The notes below the pieces were generated by a model, which saw only the letters and a program-made list of their open reading frames with translations, was not told the DNA's origin and ran no database searches. A program made the position numbers and the translations under genes. Below, one piece after another: positions 44,306-53,979 of a DNA stretch of 64,000 nt. This DNA is from Dyadobacter luteus (GTDB lineage Bacteria; Bacteroidota; Bacteroidia; Cytophagales; Spirosomataceae): contig NZ_QNUL01000004.1 in the NCBI RefSeq assembly GCF_003383615.1, forward strand, positions 248,001 through 312,000, read 5' to 3'. Within the stretch, counting starts at the first letter, position 1; each line of letters starts with the position of its first letter.

Positions 44306-46153
44306 TTATTGTAATGGATTATTTACCAGCTTGGGATTATTTGCACGCCATCCGGGCTGAATTGCGGCGTAGTAATTCATTAATGGGAAATTCCTCGGAT
44401 TGGCTGCCATTTTAAAAGACAATTGTTTTGTAAATACCCATTTGCCGTCGTTCACATCTCCCTGTGCTACTACTTTATAAGGGTATAAAGAATACATCTG
44501 TGCAGTCGGATCATTAGGAGTACCATTCCAGATGGTGTGGGCGAGCCTCCAGCGTTTTAAATCCCAGAACCTGTGATCTTCAAAGGCAAATTCTACACGG
44601 TATTCATTTACGATATGGTTGAAGCTGATCGTTGAAACTGTCAATGGCTGGATGCCTCCACGCCGGCGTGTAGCATTGATATGTGTGACGGCCTTGGTTT
44701 TATCGCCCAATTCGAACGCTGCTTCAGCGGCTATCAGGTATGCTTCTGCGATACGGAAACGCGGCCACCACATTTCACTAAATCCGGGATTCAAACCTGC
44801 GTTCGGAGATTCATCCAGAAATTTACGAACCAGAAAACCAGTTTTGTTTACAAAATTGTCCGAGTTGGAAGCAGGACCATTTATTGAAGTGATCAGATTA
44901 CCACTGGCATCGCGACCATTGACAGAGGAGGTTCTGAGTACATAAGCATCACCGGATTTATTGAGCTGGCCAGCCTGAAGGACTACGGGCGTTTGCCGGT
45001 AGGTAGCGTTTGGATATATAACGGTTCCCCATAAACGTGCATCCTTCTTTGTGAAAGGGTCTTCCACCGAATTGTAAAACACATAACTACCTGTTTCTGT
45101 TGAAGTTTTAATCACCGGGTCGCTTCCATCCTTATTTTCAAAAGCCTCAACCAGATTAAGGACTGCACCCAAAGCATTTCCTTCAGTAAAATCCCGGTGA
45201 GAGTAGGGCATTGTGAAGTTGGTAAACTGCGTGACTACATTAGGTCTAAGGCGGTCCATTGCCCAGATTACCTCCGTGTTTGCCGACTTAACGCTGGTAG
45301 CTTTGTAAAACGAGTCACCAAGGTTAGTCGCGTCGATCTGTAGCACGTACGGGCTCTGTGCAATGACCTGTTCAGCTGTTTCCTGGGCCATTTTGTAGTA
45401 TTTCTGTGCCTGGTCGGCAGGGATACCTGCTTCCCAATTCGGAGTGCGAACAGTGGGGGTAAACTTATTGCCATAGTTTGCAATAGAACCGGCATATACA
45501 GCTGCTCTTGCTTTCAACATCAACGCTGCCCACTTGTTGGCAATGCCTGCATTTGTTGTTTTAGAGCTGGTCAGATTAGCCGAAGCAAGATCGCACTGGG
45601 CGATTACATAATCATATATTCCTGCTTCGGTAGACCGGGCTACCTGAAAGCGCTCAGGATCGATACCCGATTCATAAGTGAAAACGGTGTCTCCCAAAAT
45701 AGGCATTCCTCCGAAACTACGTGCCATACAGAAATGGTACCACGCCCTTAAAAAGATGCATTGAGCTTCCAGATTACTGCGATCTGCTTCCAGTAGAGCA
45801 GCTCTTGCGGGGGCTGATCGTATGCCAGCCAGGAACTGATTCATTCTGCGGACAAGTCCGTAATCATAGGTCTGAAAAAAGTCGCGTGGAATTATCTTTT
45901 CCGCGTCAGTGGTTGTTGCAGGCCCGTAGGACAAGTTGGCTTCATCTAGCAGGTGATAGTTGGCATGGTTACCATTGTTTTGTCCATAGTTGACAGAATT
46001 ATAAAAGTTAGCCAACACAGATTGCGCGAGTGCTTTATCGGTAAAGACCCCGGACTCGGGTAGTATATTGGTTGGTTCGGTATCAAGCTGGGTTATGCAC
46101 CCTCCCATTGATAACATCAAAACCATGATCAGGAAACGAAATGAGATTTTCAT
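44306..46153 (-). CDS. SusD/RagB-family outer-membrane lipoprotein (second locus)
   Basis: This 615-residue lipoprotein has its lipobox at MLSMGGC (Cys19). The order is typical: LDTEPTNILPESGVFTD near the start, FLRAWYHFCMARSFGGMPIL in the TPR region, and WWPRFRIAEAYLIAAEAAFELGDKTKAVTHINATRRRGG and YRVEFAFEDHRFWDLKRWR toward the end. At 615 residues it is longer than the first SusD in the window (488). It sits 20 bp after the SusC of the same operon and caps that transporter at the surface. Confidence 0.93.
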   Translation of the reverse strand: MKISFRFLIMVLMLSMGGCITQLDTEPTNILPESGVFTDKALAQSVLANFYNSVNYGQNNGNHANYHLLDEANLSYGPATTTDAEKIIPRDFFQTYDYGLVRRMNQFLAGIRSAPARAALLEADRSNLEAQCIFLRAWYHFCMARSFGGMPILGDTVFTYESGIDPERFQVARSTEAGIYDYVIAQCDLASANLTSSKTTNAGIANKWAALMLKARAAVYAGSIANYGNKFTPTVRTPNWEAGIPADQAQKYYKMAQETAEQVIAQSPYVLQIDATNLGDSFYKATSVKSANTEVIWAMDRLRPNVVTQFTNFTMPYSHRDFTEGNALGAVLNLVEAFENKDGSDPVIKTSTETGSYVFYNSVEDPFTKKDARLWGTVIYPNATYRQTPVVLQAGQLNKSGDAYVLRTSSVNGRDASGNLITSINGPASNSDNFVNKTGFLVRKFLDESPNAGLNPGFSEMWWPRFRIAEAYLIAAEAAFELGDKTKAVTHINATRRRGGIQPLTVSTISFNHIVNEYRVEFAFEDHRFWDLKRWRLAHTIWNGTPNDPTAQMYSLYPYKVVAQGDVNDGKWVFTKQLSFKMAANPRNFPLMNYYAAIQPGWRANNPKLVNNPLQ

Positions 46154-46173
46154 GCTTATTACAAATAATGGAA

Positions 46174-49100
46174 TTAAAGTTTGAGTACGAAACCAGCGTT
46201 CACAAGTCTGGGGTTTGGATAGGCTATTCCTCCATTATGCCCCATCTCAGGATCCAGTCCCCCTGGCATGTTAGTGAAGGTGAAAAAGTTCTGAGCTGTT
46301 ACATAGATCCTGAGACCGCTTAGTTTTGCTTTTTTTACCACGTGGTCCGGCAGATTGTATCCCAACTCTATATTGCGGAGTTTAAGGTAGGTTACATTAG
46401 TTTGCCAGTTACTGTTAGGCCAGTGCGTATTCATCCAGTTGTTGACTCCTTTGGTCAGAAGCGGATAGCGCCCGATATCAAATCCGCTGTTTTTATCCCA
46501 AATATCTTTATACCAGGTCGAATTGTCGGCCAGATATTGAGACACATTCGTGTTACCGTCAAAATAACGCATTACCCACTGCTGCTCATAGGTGAACTTG
46601 GAGCCACCTACGAACTCGGCCCTGAAATCAAATCCTTTCCAGCTGGCTCCTGCGTTGAAAGCAAAGTTGAGCCATGGTGTACCGCTATTGACGCGGTAGG
46701 TCACATTATTCATATCAAGATCGGTGATGTAGCCGTCATTGTTGGTATCCTGATAAATGTAATCGCCCGGACGAATGGTCGTATTGCCGAAGTGATCCTG
46801 ATCAATCGGGTGATTGGCAATTTGTTCCCAGCTTTGGAACTGCCCGTTGGCTACAAGCTGGAAACTACCATCGCGGAAACGTCCTTCCGTATTGCCCAGG
46901 TCGCGGAAGCGGTCGTAGGAACTGGCCCATCTGGGCTTGTAACGCGTGCCGGTAATCCAGCGGGAGAACGTGAAATTACCTCCCACGAAATAGCTGAAAT
47001 CCCTAACTTTGTCTCTCCAACCCAGATTCATCTCAATACCTTTGGTATGATCGCTGTTCAGGTTCTCAGCTGGTAAGCCAAAGCCAATTTCATTAGGTAG
47101 AAGCACGTCGTAACGACTGGCTAGCTCTCCGGTTTGATGACGGTCAAACCAGTCAAATCCTCCCGTTAAGCGGTTGCCAAAAAGACCTACGTCAATACCC
47201 AGATCAAGCACATAGACCCGGCCCCAGGTGATGTTATCGGTTGCAAGGCCGGTAATACGACTGGATACTACGTCTTTGCCGTCCAGAATCGCAGAGCCCT
47301 GATTGAAATTATAACCAGTGATGTAAGTAAGAGCGCTACCCAGCTCTTTACCCAGTACTCCGTAAGAACCGCGTACTTTTACCTCGTCGATATTCTTGCC
47401 TAAAAAAGAGTTGTTCTTCCAGAATTCCTCCTGAGAAATCCGGTAGGCAGCAGATGCGGATGGGAAGAATCCGAAACGCTTTCCTTTTTTATAGAAGTAA
47501 GATCCGTCGTAACGGCCAGACATTTCCAGAATGTACTTGTTATCATAGTCATAGTTGAAGCGACCCAGAATACCCAACCGGTTCTGGTTAAAAGGAATCT
47601 CATCCCTTACATTAGCTGTGGACTTGGTGGTTAGAAAAGGGATCCCGTTCGCTTCCTGATTTCCCCAGATGTAAACGCCCGGATAATTCGCCGTTTTAGT
47701 TTCCATTCCCGTGATCAGATGGACATGATGCTTTTGGAAGGTCTTCTCGTAGTCCAGCTGCACGTTACTGGTCATTTCTTCTGAATTTTGTACATAGCGC
47801 TCCAGATACCTCGCATTACCCTGGTAAGCAATGTTGTAACTGCTGGACGTATTGTCATAACGATACAGTAACGGAGATTTTTCCTGTAAGTCAGTGCGGT
47901 AATTCTTATACCAATAACTTACCAGGGCTCTGGCTTTGAGAGAATTGGAAATTTTGTACTCAGCAGTACCGTTAAGCTGCATGATGCGTACCTGTGATTG
48001 GTACACTCCCGAAGTAGCTTCATTGATCCATCCGTAACTGAACTGGGGATCCACTGCAGAGACAGCGGGGTAGCGCGGATCGTCATTGACAAACGGGCGC
48101 TTTGTAGGTAGATTCCGAAATGCAGCCTGAAGGGCGAAATCATAATCATCTCCCGGAAGTCCTGGCTGACGGTTACGCTCCAGACGTCCGTTGATGTTCA
48201 TACCTACCTTCAGCTTTTTAGTAAGATTAATGTTGATGTTACTCTGAAAGTTGGTCCGGTCAAATCCGTGGAAATTGCGTAGCATACTTTTCTGCTCAAT
48301 CCTGTTAAAGCTGATATAGTAGTCGGTGTTGTCACTTCCTCCTGATACATTCATACTTCCGTAGATCTGGGGTCTGGTTTGCCAGATATGGTTATACCAG
48401 TCAAAAGATTGATAACCAGGTTCGGTTCCTGCCTGCCATTTGGCATACTCCTCACGACTGATGCTCCTTGCAGATTCCGGAACGTTATTGTAGGTCTCAT
48501 CCTGAATGATGGCCCTCATGTAGGTAGCAGCGTCTGCAGGTTTGTTATAACCCCATGGTTTTTGAAGTCCATAGTATCCCTGCATGGTGATGACCGGCTT
48601 TTGATTACGCTTACCCTGTTTGGTTGTTACTACCAGAACACCGTTAGCTGCCTGCATACCATAAATGGAGGCAGAAGCATCTTTAAGTACTGAAATATTT
48701 TCGATATCATTGAAATCAAGCTGTGCAAAGCTTCCGTAGTCTTTCTGGATTCCATCAATAATTACCAATGGCGTTCCATAGTTACGGATTTGAAGTGTTG
48801 GGGCGCTTCCAGGTACGCCTGATGTTTGTCTGAATGTAACACCGGGCATCTTGCCCACCAGTGCGCCCGCAGAAGTAACAGTGCTGGCATGAGAAAGCTC
48901 GTCAGCATTCACTGTTGAAATAGCTCCTGATACGGTTTCTTTCTTGTTTTTAAGTCCAAAACCTACGACCACTACCTCTTCTAGTGATTTGTCATCAAAC
49001 TGCAACTGTACGTCGATGATGGTCTGGTTACCTATTTGCTTTTCAATGGTTTTATAACCAAGAAAACTGTAAACCAAAATGCCGGAATTATCGGGGACGT

Positions 49101-49632
49101 CAATGCTGTACTTTCCCTCGGTATCCGTAGTGGTACCTGTCACGGTTCCTTTCAGAACGATATTTACACCCGGCAGACCGCCACCTTTTTCGTCAGTAAC
49201 TTTACCTGTCAGGTTTATTTTAACCGGAGCGCTGCCTTCGGATTTACGCAGAAGCTGCAGGTTCCGTGTGTTATCGGTATTGAGAATGATGGTTCGTTTG
49301 CTTACTTCATAAGTCAGGTTCAGGGGAGATAGAAATTGGCTCAGAACCTGATCCAGCCGCTCATTGGTCACATTCAGATTCACTCTCCGGCGGGATTGAA
49401 TCATTTCAGGACTATACATAAATTTGACCTTGGCGGCACCCTCAATCCTGGATAACACGGTTCTGATTTCGCTGTTGTCGAGTTTTAAGGTTAACTTTTG
49501 TTGCAGGATTTCCTGGGCATTGGAGTCGTGAGCACAGACCAGATCTGTGAACATGACCAGCAGGAAGAATTGTATCAACGTCACTTTCATAAAAAGCAAT
49601 AGTAAGCGTTGGAAGACTAGATTTACATTCAT
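46174..49632 (-). CDS. SusC-family TonB-dependent transporter with STN signalling domain
   Basis: The ATG at 49632 is chosen because it opens a basic-hydrophobic signal (MNVNLVFQRLLLLFMK...); the frame runs 41 codons further upstream without a plausible leader. The protein has about 1152 residues. An STN domain follows the signal (LTLKLDNSEIRTVLSRIEGAAKVKF), then a carboxypeptidase-like domain (NLTGKVTDEKGGGLPGVNIVLKG), a plug (EEVVVVGFGLKNKKETVSGA, TLQIRNYGTPLVIIDGI) and a large barrel. The STN domain signals to FecR, and the FecR and ECF sigma genes lie directly upstream on the same strand, so import should induce this operon. Confidence 0.93.
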   Translation of the reverse strand: MNVNLVFQRLLLLFMKVTLIQFFLLVMFTDLVCAHDSNAQEILQQKLTLKLDNSEIRTVLSRIEGAAKVKFMYSPEMIQSRRRVNLNVTNERLDQVLSQFLSPLNLTYEVSKRTIILNTDNTRNLQLLRKSEGSAPVKINLTGKVTDEKGGGLPGVNIVLKGTVTGTTTDTEGKYSIDVPDNSGILVYSFLGYKTIEKQIGNQTIIDVQLQFDDKSLEEVVVVGFGLKNKKETVSGAISTVNADELSHASTVTSAGALVGKMPGVTFRQTSGVPGSAPTLQIRNYGTPLVIIDGIQKDYGSFAQLDFNDIENISVLKDASASIYGMQAANGVLVVTTKQGKRNQKPVITMQGYYGLQKPWGYNKPADAATYMRAIIQDETYNNVPESARSISREEYAKWQAGTEPGYQSFDWYNHIWQTRPQIYGSMNVSGGSDNTDYYISFNRIEQKSMLRNFHGFDRTNFQSNININLTKKLKVGMNINGRLERNRQPGLPGDDYDFALQAAFRNLPTKRPFVNDDPRYPAVSAVDPQFSYGWINEATSGVYQSQVRIMQLNGTAEYKISNSLKARALVSYWYKNYRTDLQEKSPLLYRYDNTSSSYNIAYQGNARYLERYVQNSEEMTSNVQLDYEKTFQKHHVHLITGMETKTANYPGVYIWGNQEANGIPFLTTKSTANVRDEIPFNQNRLGILGRFNYDYDNKYILEMSGRYDGSYFYKKGKRFGFFPSASAAYRISQEEFWKNNSFLGKNIDEVKVRGSYGVLGKELGSALTYITGYNFNQGSAILDGKDVVSSRITGLATDNITWGRVYVLDLGIDVGLFGNRLTGGFDWFDRHQTGELASRYDVLLPNEIGFGLPAENLNSDHTKGIEMNLGWRDKVRDFSYFVGGNFTFSRWITGTRYKPRWASSYDRFRDLGNTEGRFRDGSFQLVANGQFQSWEQIANHPIDQDHFGNTTIRPGDYIYQDTNNDGYITDLDMNNVTYRVNSGTPWLNFAFNAGASWKGFDFRAEFVGGSKFTYEQQWVMRYFDGNTNVSQYLADNSTWYKDIWDKNSGFDIGRYPLLTKGVNNWMNTHWPNSNWQTNVTYLKLRNIELGYNLPDHVVKKAKLSGLRIYVTAQNFFTFTNMPGGLDPEMGHNGGIAYPNPRLVNAGFVLKL

Positions 49633-49740
49633 ACTTTTGAGCTGTTTTGTATCAATTAGTGAGATTTTTGGGCAAAACGATTCCCTTTGGCTTTCTGACA
49701 GAAAACCATATTTGTTTCGACAAACCAGGGGAGGCACAGG

Positions 49741-49765
49741 CCGGTAGTGGCGCAAACACTACTGG
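49741..49765 (-). terminator. Stem-loop between the FecR and SusC genes
   Basis: CCGGTAGTG (49741-49749) pairs with CACTACTGG (49757-49765) with one G-T pair around a 7-nt loop. It is downstream of FecR and upstream of SusC on the minus strand, so it could end the FecR transcript or control read-through into SusC. Confidence 0.45.
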
Positions 49766-49821
49766 TCTGTTTTATGAGGTAACTATGTAATCATATTGCA
49801 TAAGATGTTTAGGTGGTGGAT

Positions 49822-50943
49822 TTATTGAACTGAGTTTCTGCAGCTTTTGATATCCATTACGATCTGCCCGTCAATGACTTCATAAGAGCCGTTGATAGTC
49901 TTGCAAATCAGATTCAGTTTTTCCAGTAGCGGCTCATCGGCAAGAGATGCGGTCAGTGAGCATCCGTGAATTTGCTGTTCATCATAAATAATGGGTATAC
50001 CGTAAGCTTTGTCCAGCTGGCTGAAAATGGTACTCAGGGGTGTTTCGTTAAAGATGAAATCCTGCTCGGAAATCGTCTTGTCAATAATCTGTGTGCGTGC
50101 GGCAACGCTTCTTTCAAAATAGCCTTTTGCTTTCTTGTAGAAAACTTCCTGGTTGGCTGTCAGCATGATGGCTGCTGGTGACAGATCAGACGGTTTTTGT
50201 TTTGACAGTTTATCCTGATTTGTGAAAACAGAAACCTTCCCGGTTTTTACAGTCACCTTAATTCCGTCTTCACTTCCATAGGACCGGATGTTGAAACTTG
50301 TTCCCAGCACCCTGACAGTTAATTTGTTGAAATGTACAAGAAACGGCCTTTCTGTATTTCTGACAACATCAAAGAACGCTTCCCCTTCCAGCTGGACATT
50401 CCTTTCATTGGCGTCAAATGCTTCCAGGTAGCTGATCGAGCTGCCCGGTTGCAAGGTTACTTTACTTCCGTCTTTCAATACGACCAGCTCCGGGGTCTGT
50501 GAACTGTTTATTTTGTGAGTAATGGTTTGTTGCGGGGCAGCCCATGAGATCGCAGGCGTGTTTGAAGAGCGTTTCTGAGAATCAATCAGGTAGAACCAGC
50601 TTACACCGAATGCTACGATAATGGCAGCCGCCAGATAGTAAATCCTGCTCGGCGCTTGATACCAGCGGCGTGTGGTGAAGTGCACAGAAGAGGAAATTTT
50701 TCTGTGTTTTTCAAATATACGCTCCGAGAAATCCTCGATATATTTATCAGAAACGGAAGGTATTTGTCCGCGGACGTTTTCCAGGAATAGTCTGGCAATT
50801 TCCATTTCTTTGCTCACGGAAGGATTCTGTGAGGCTATGTATTCCCAATCTATGTTGTTTTCCTGATTCTGGCCGTAAACCCATGCACGAAAGGCAGGAT
50901 CGCCTATAAAATCTGAAGACTTGAAATTATTATAATTATTCAT
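49822..50943 (-). CDS. FecR-family anti-sigma factor
   Basis: This 373-residue protein has a cytoplasmic N-terminal region of about 100 residues, one transmembrane segment (YYLAAAIIVAFGVSWFYLI, about 103-121), and a periplasmic FecR domain with the conserved TLQPGSSISYLEAFDANERNVQLEGEAFFDVV and RPFLVHFNKLTVRVLGTSFNIRSY. A C-terminal DUF4974-type domain (FNETPLSTIFSQLDKAYGIPIIYD) follows, as usual in Bacteroidota. It would hold the ECF sigma factor inactive until the SusC STN domain signals substrate binding. It lies about 110 bp after the sigma gene. Confidence 0.93.
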   Translation of the reverse strand: MNNYNNFKSSDFIGDPAFRAWVYGQNQENNIDWEYIASQNPSVSKEMEIARLFLENVRGQIPSVSDKYIEDFSERIFEKHRKISSSVHFTTRRWYQAPSRIYYLAAAIIVAFGVSWFYLIDSQKRSSNTPAISWAAPQQTITHKINSSQTPELVVLKDGSKVTLQPGSSISYLEAFDANERNVQLEGEAFFDVVRNTERPFLVHFNKLTVRVLGTSFNIRSYGSEDGIKVTVKTGKVSVFTNQDKLSKQKPSDLSPAAIMLTANQEVFYKKAKGYFERSVAARTQIIDKTISEQDFIFNETPLSTIFSQLDKAYGIPIIYDEQQIHGCSLTASLADEPLLEKLNLICKTINGSYEVIDGQIVMDIKSCRNSVQ

Positions 50944-51054
50944 GAAATTGAATTATTGCCTTTCTATACGATTAGAAAAATAGGGAGGCTTTATACTCAA
51001 AATCAGGATAATCTTTCAAAATAAAATTCAAAAGAAAGAGCAAGTTGCTGATAA

Positions 51055-51645
51055 TTAGCAAGTCAGGTGATGGAAATAAATCAGCATATATACCCAGTTC
51101 TCCTTAAGAACGGAGATACTTCTGGCCAGCAGATTGGATACAGACTGTTTGTTGATGCCCATAATCTGAGCAATTTCGTCGTTGGACAGATCCTGGTAAA
51201 AGCGAAGAAAAAGACATTCCCTCTGCCGGGATGTCAAAAGGGAAAAGTAACTGTTTATTTTTGAACTGAGCTCAGCCGATTCGTCAATCGAGATCAGAAA
51301 CCTTTCCATATTTTCAGGTTCAATAACCAGATCCTGATCTTCGGATATGTCATACTGCTGCCCTTGTGCTTTGAGTGCCCGGATCAGATTATTACGTAAA
51401 CATTTGAGAAGATAGTTTTTAACAGATACAGGATCTCCTAAACGGTTTCTTTTCTCCAGAAATTCAAGGAAAAGATCCTGGATCACGTCCTCAACCAGAA
51501 AGCGGTCTTTGGTAAATTTACTTCCGTAATGGAGCATAGGTCGGAAATACCGGGATAGAAGAATATTTAAAGACTGATCATTTCCGTCTTTAAACATGCT
51601 CCAGGCTGCATTGTCCGTAATAGACTCCGGGTGATTTTCGAACAT
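51055..51645 (-). CDS. ECF RNA polymerase sigma factor (Bacteroidota family)
   Basis: This 196-residue sigma-70 ECF factor has region 2 with FLVEDVIQDLFLEFLEKRN and region 4 with LTSRQRECLFLRFYQDLSNDEIAQIMGINKQSVSNLLARSI. It is the first gene of the sigma/FecR/SusC/SusD/DUF3823 group and should direct transcription of the importer genes when freed from FecR. The AraC-family gene on the opposite strand begins 236 bp upstream, in an AT-rich promoter region. Confidence 0.94.
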   Translation of the reverse strand: MFENHPESITDNAAWSMFKDGNDQSLNILLSRYFRPMLHYGSKFTKDRFLVEDVIQDLFLEFLEKRNRLGDPVSVKNYLLKCLRNNLIRALKAQGQQYDISEDQDLVIEPENMERFLISIDESAELSSKINSYFSLLTSRQRECLFLRFYQDLSNDEIAQIMGINKQSVSNLLARSISVLKENWVYMLIYFHHLTC

Positions 51646-51881
51646 ATACTTTATATTTGTCTCCTGTCAGTGCTTGTAGCAACAGCTTGGACTGGAAAGA
51701 AAATTTGCTTTTCAGCGGTGTAGCAAATATTATAAATATTTCAAATATTACAATTAATTCATAAAAAATTTAAATATGTAACCGTTGGGTGGAGGTGTGT
51801 AGGGGAAGTGCCTGTAAGTGCCAAATCAAAAGCGCTGTATACTGCCAGAGCTACTCAGATCACTGTGATCTTTTTTGAAAA

Positions 51882-52736
51882 ATGATAAAAGATTACAAAA
51901 AACACGACCTGTTCGGTAAAACCCTTATCCAGAAAATTGGGTTGACATCGCCATTCAGATTTGATTTTCCGGTTAGTGATCAGGCGTGCTTTCTGTATGT
52001 GCTTGATGGTGAAGTTCAATATCAGCAAGATGATCATCAGTTCGGAATCCCACGTAATTATTCCTTACTGCTGAATTGTGTCAACTCAGGGAAACAGATT
52101 CACAACGCCGATCAAAATAGGACATGTGAGATCGTGATTGTTACTTTTTATCCTGAAATACTGAAAAAAGTATACGACAGGGAGCTGCCGTCGGTGTTCC
52201 AGACGTCAGGGCGGGTAATCTCAAACAAATCCAGTGGGAAAATAAACAGTGATTTTCTAATCGAGAAATACATCGAAGGCTTGTTGTTCTATTTTGAAAA
52301 TCCCTCACTGATCAGCGAGGAGATATTGGTACTGAAAATGAAAGAAATTATACTGCTACTGGCTCAAACTCCAAACGCTCAGGTAGTGCAGTCAATCCTG
52401 TCGCAGATTTTCTCACCGGCTACCTACACTTTTAAGCAGATTATTGAAGCTAATTTATTTTCGCATTCAGGCGTTGAGCACCTGGCAGAGTTGACTAATT
52501 TGAGTCTGTCCTCATTCAAAAGAGAATTTGCGAAATTATATAGAGACACACCTGCCAGCTACATTAAAAATAAAAGATTGGAGCGGTCAGCAGAGTTGCT
52601 TTTGATCTCAGACCAGCGCATTACAGACATCGCCTTTGATTGCGGCTTCAACGATCTGGCCAACTTTACCAAGAGCTTCAACGACAAGTACAAAACTTCA
52701 CCCACCCACTACCGCAAGCAGCTTAAAGGCAATTAA
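51882..52736 (+). CDS. AraC-family transcriptional regulator
   Basis: This 284-residue protein has an N-terminal ligand-binding cupin-like region (FRFDFPVSDQACFLYVLDGEVQYQQ) of the type found in Bacteroidota AraC regulators. The C-terminal double helix-turn-helix reads HLAELTNLSLSSFKREFAKLYRDTPASYIKNKRLERS and ITDIAFDCGFNDLANFTKSFNDKYKTSPTHYRK. It is divergent from the ECF sigma gene, and the next plus-strand gene (small membrane protein) follows after about 220 bp, so its target is not obvious. Confidence 0.92.
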   Translation: MIKDYKKHDLFGKTLIQKIGLTSPFRFDFPVSDQACFLYVLDGEVQYQQDDHQFGIPRNYSLLLNCVNSGKQIHNADQNRTCEIVIVTFYPEILKKVYDRELPSVFQTSGRVISNKSSGKINSDFLIEKYIEGLLFYFENPSLISEEILVLKMKEIILLLAQTPNAQVVQSILSQIFSPATYTFKQIIEANLFSHSGVEHLAELTNLSLSSFKREFAKLYRDTPASYIKNKRLERSAELLLISDQRITDIAFDCGFNDLANFTKSFNDKYKTSPTHYRKQLKGN

Positions 52737-52959
52737 TCACCTGCTACTCTTTGCCGGAATTCGAGTAATATATGCAGAGTCTGGTAGGCCACTGAGTTAT
52801 TCGCTATGCATCCGAGAGTAGTTTCTGGACTGAAACGCCAAAAAACTGACCCGATCGACAAAATAAATCTTTTCGCAATGAGCCAATTTTGCATTGTACT
52901 TCTGGCCGGCAGCATGCTTGCCAGATCAATCAATTATTTCAATATAAAATGCGACAAAA

Positions 52960-53436
52960 ATGGGCTTATCAAATTTAGGGATTTTTCATACAGTCGTCGG
53001 TCTGGCGGCAATTGCAGGTGCGTTGACCGGATTTGCTAGATATGGCAAGATCAATCTGGGCGCGCTGTCTGGGAAAGTGTACCTTTATGCAACGATTATC
53101 ACATCCGTAAGTGCGTTGGGGATATCAAAACATGGCGGTTTAAACGCAGGCCACGCTTTTTCGGTATTTATTATTATTCTGGTAGCTGTATCCTATTTTC
53201 TTTATTCAAAAAGAGGCAGCAGTGTAAGGGCGAGGTATTTTGAAAACTTTTTACTTTCCTTCAGTTTCTTTTTATCGTTAGTCCCCACTGTCAACGAAAC
53301 ATTTACTCGTGTTCCTGTGGGCAGTCCTTTGGCCAAAGACATTACTGACCCTGTTATTGGCAATACGCTTCTGGTTTTGTTTATTCTTTTTATCGCAGGT
53401 TCGATCTATCAATTTTCGAAACACAAGGAGCAATAA
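52960..53436 (+). CDS. Small multi-pass membrane protein, DUF2306-like
   Basis: This 158-residue protein has four hydrophobic segments (about 8-25, 40-58, 68-84, 130-150). The pattern FHTVVGLAAIAGALTGFARYGKINLGALSGKVYLYATIITSVSALGI resembles the His-containing first half of DUF2306 predicted membrane proteins, which have redox or haem-linked relatives. The assignment is weak. It lies downstream of the AraC gene by 223 bp and is convergent with the frameshifted lipoprotein gene (17-bp gap). Confidence 0.55.
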   Translation: MGLSNLGIFHTVVGLAAIAGALTGFARYGKINLGALSGKVYLYATIITSVSALGISKHGGLNAGHAFSVFIIILVAVSYFLYSKRGSSVRARYFENFLLSFSFFLSLVPTVNETFTRVPVGSPLAKDITDPVIGNTLLVLFILFIAGSIYQFSKHKEQ

Positions 53437-53453
53437 ACATGTATAGTATTTAA

Positions 53454-53861
53454 TCAGACATCCTGGTATTTCAACGTGTTGCCATAGATAACCGTCCCGT
53501 TATCAAGCACGGCGTAGGCGCGATACGATAGATAATTGGAACAGACACCCGAATTTTTCTTTTTAACACCTGTCGAAAAGGGAGAATCGAAAACTAGTTT
53601 TGTGTGTGTCTGAATCATGGGAGTGTCTGTTGGCAAACCGGAAAAACCCAGGCCCGCTATCACTACGCCGTATTCAGTTACGTGTATATTGCCTGTGTCT
53701 GTTATATCAATGTTAAACGCTATTTCACATCTTACCGCCCGGTGAGATTGTGAGCGTGACCAAGGAGGGCTGTTTTTGCAGGGTTTGATGATCCTGACAG
53801 GAAAATCCGGCCAATACGATCGACAAAAAGATAATGGCGGGAACACATACACGTTTGCACA
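53454..53861 (-). pseudogene. Frameshifted lipoprotein with fibronectin-III-like C-terminal domain
   Basis: Two minus-strand frames combine. From the ATG at 53861 one frame gives a lipoprotein leader (CVPAIIFLSIVLAGFSC, Cys22) and then QDHQTLQKQPSLVTLTISPGGKM before stopping at 53725. The second frame continues from about 53727 as EIAFNIDITDTGNIHVTEYGVVIAGLGFSG and ends VLDNGTVIYGNTLKYQDV, a fibronectin-III-like strand pattern (YRAYAVLDNGTVIYG). One base too many, or two too few, near 53727-53730 explains the break. The longer frame alone, starting at 53870, lacks any export signal and begins with an unnatural sequence, so the frameshift is the better reading. Whether it is a mutation or a sequencing error is unknown. 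Confidence 0.7.
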
Positions 53862-53979
53862 TAACACCATCGGTTTTAAAGAGATATATTAAATATTATA
53901 ATAAAATATTTGAATAACCTAATTAAAATGAGCTGCCGGTATGATGCCAGGATATGTTGTATGGTCGGCTCGAAGGTGA

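Noticed and set aside
49633..49755. Upstream extension of the second SusC
   Set aside because: The 41 extra residues are not signal-like and the ATG at 49632 starts a proper signal peptide.
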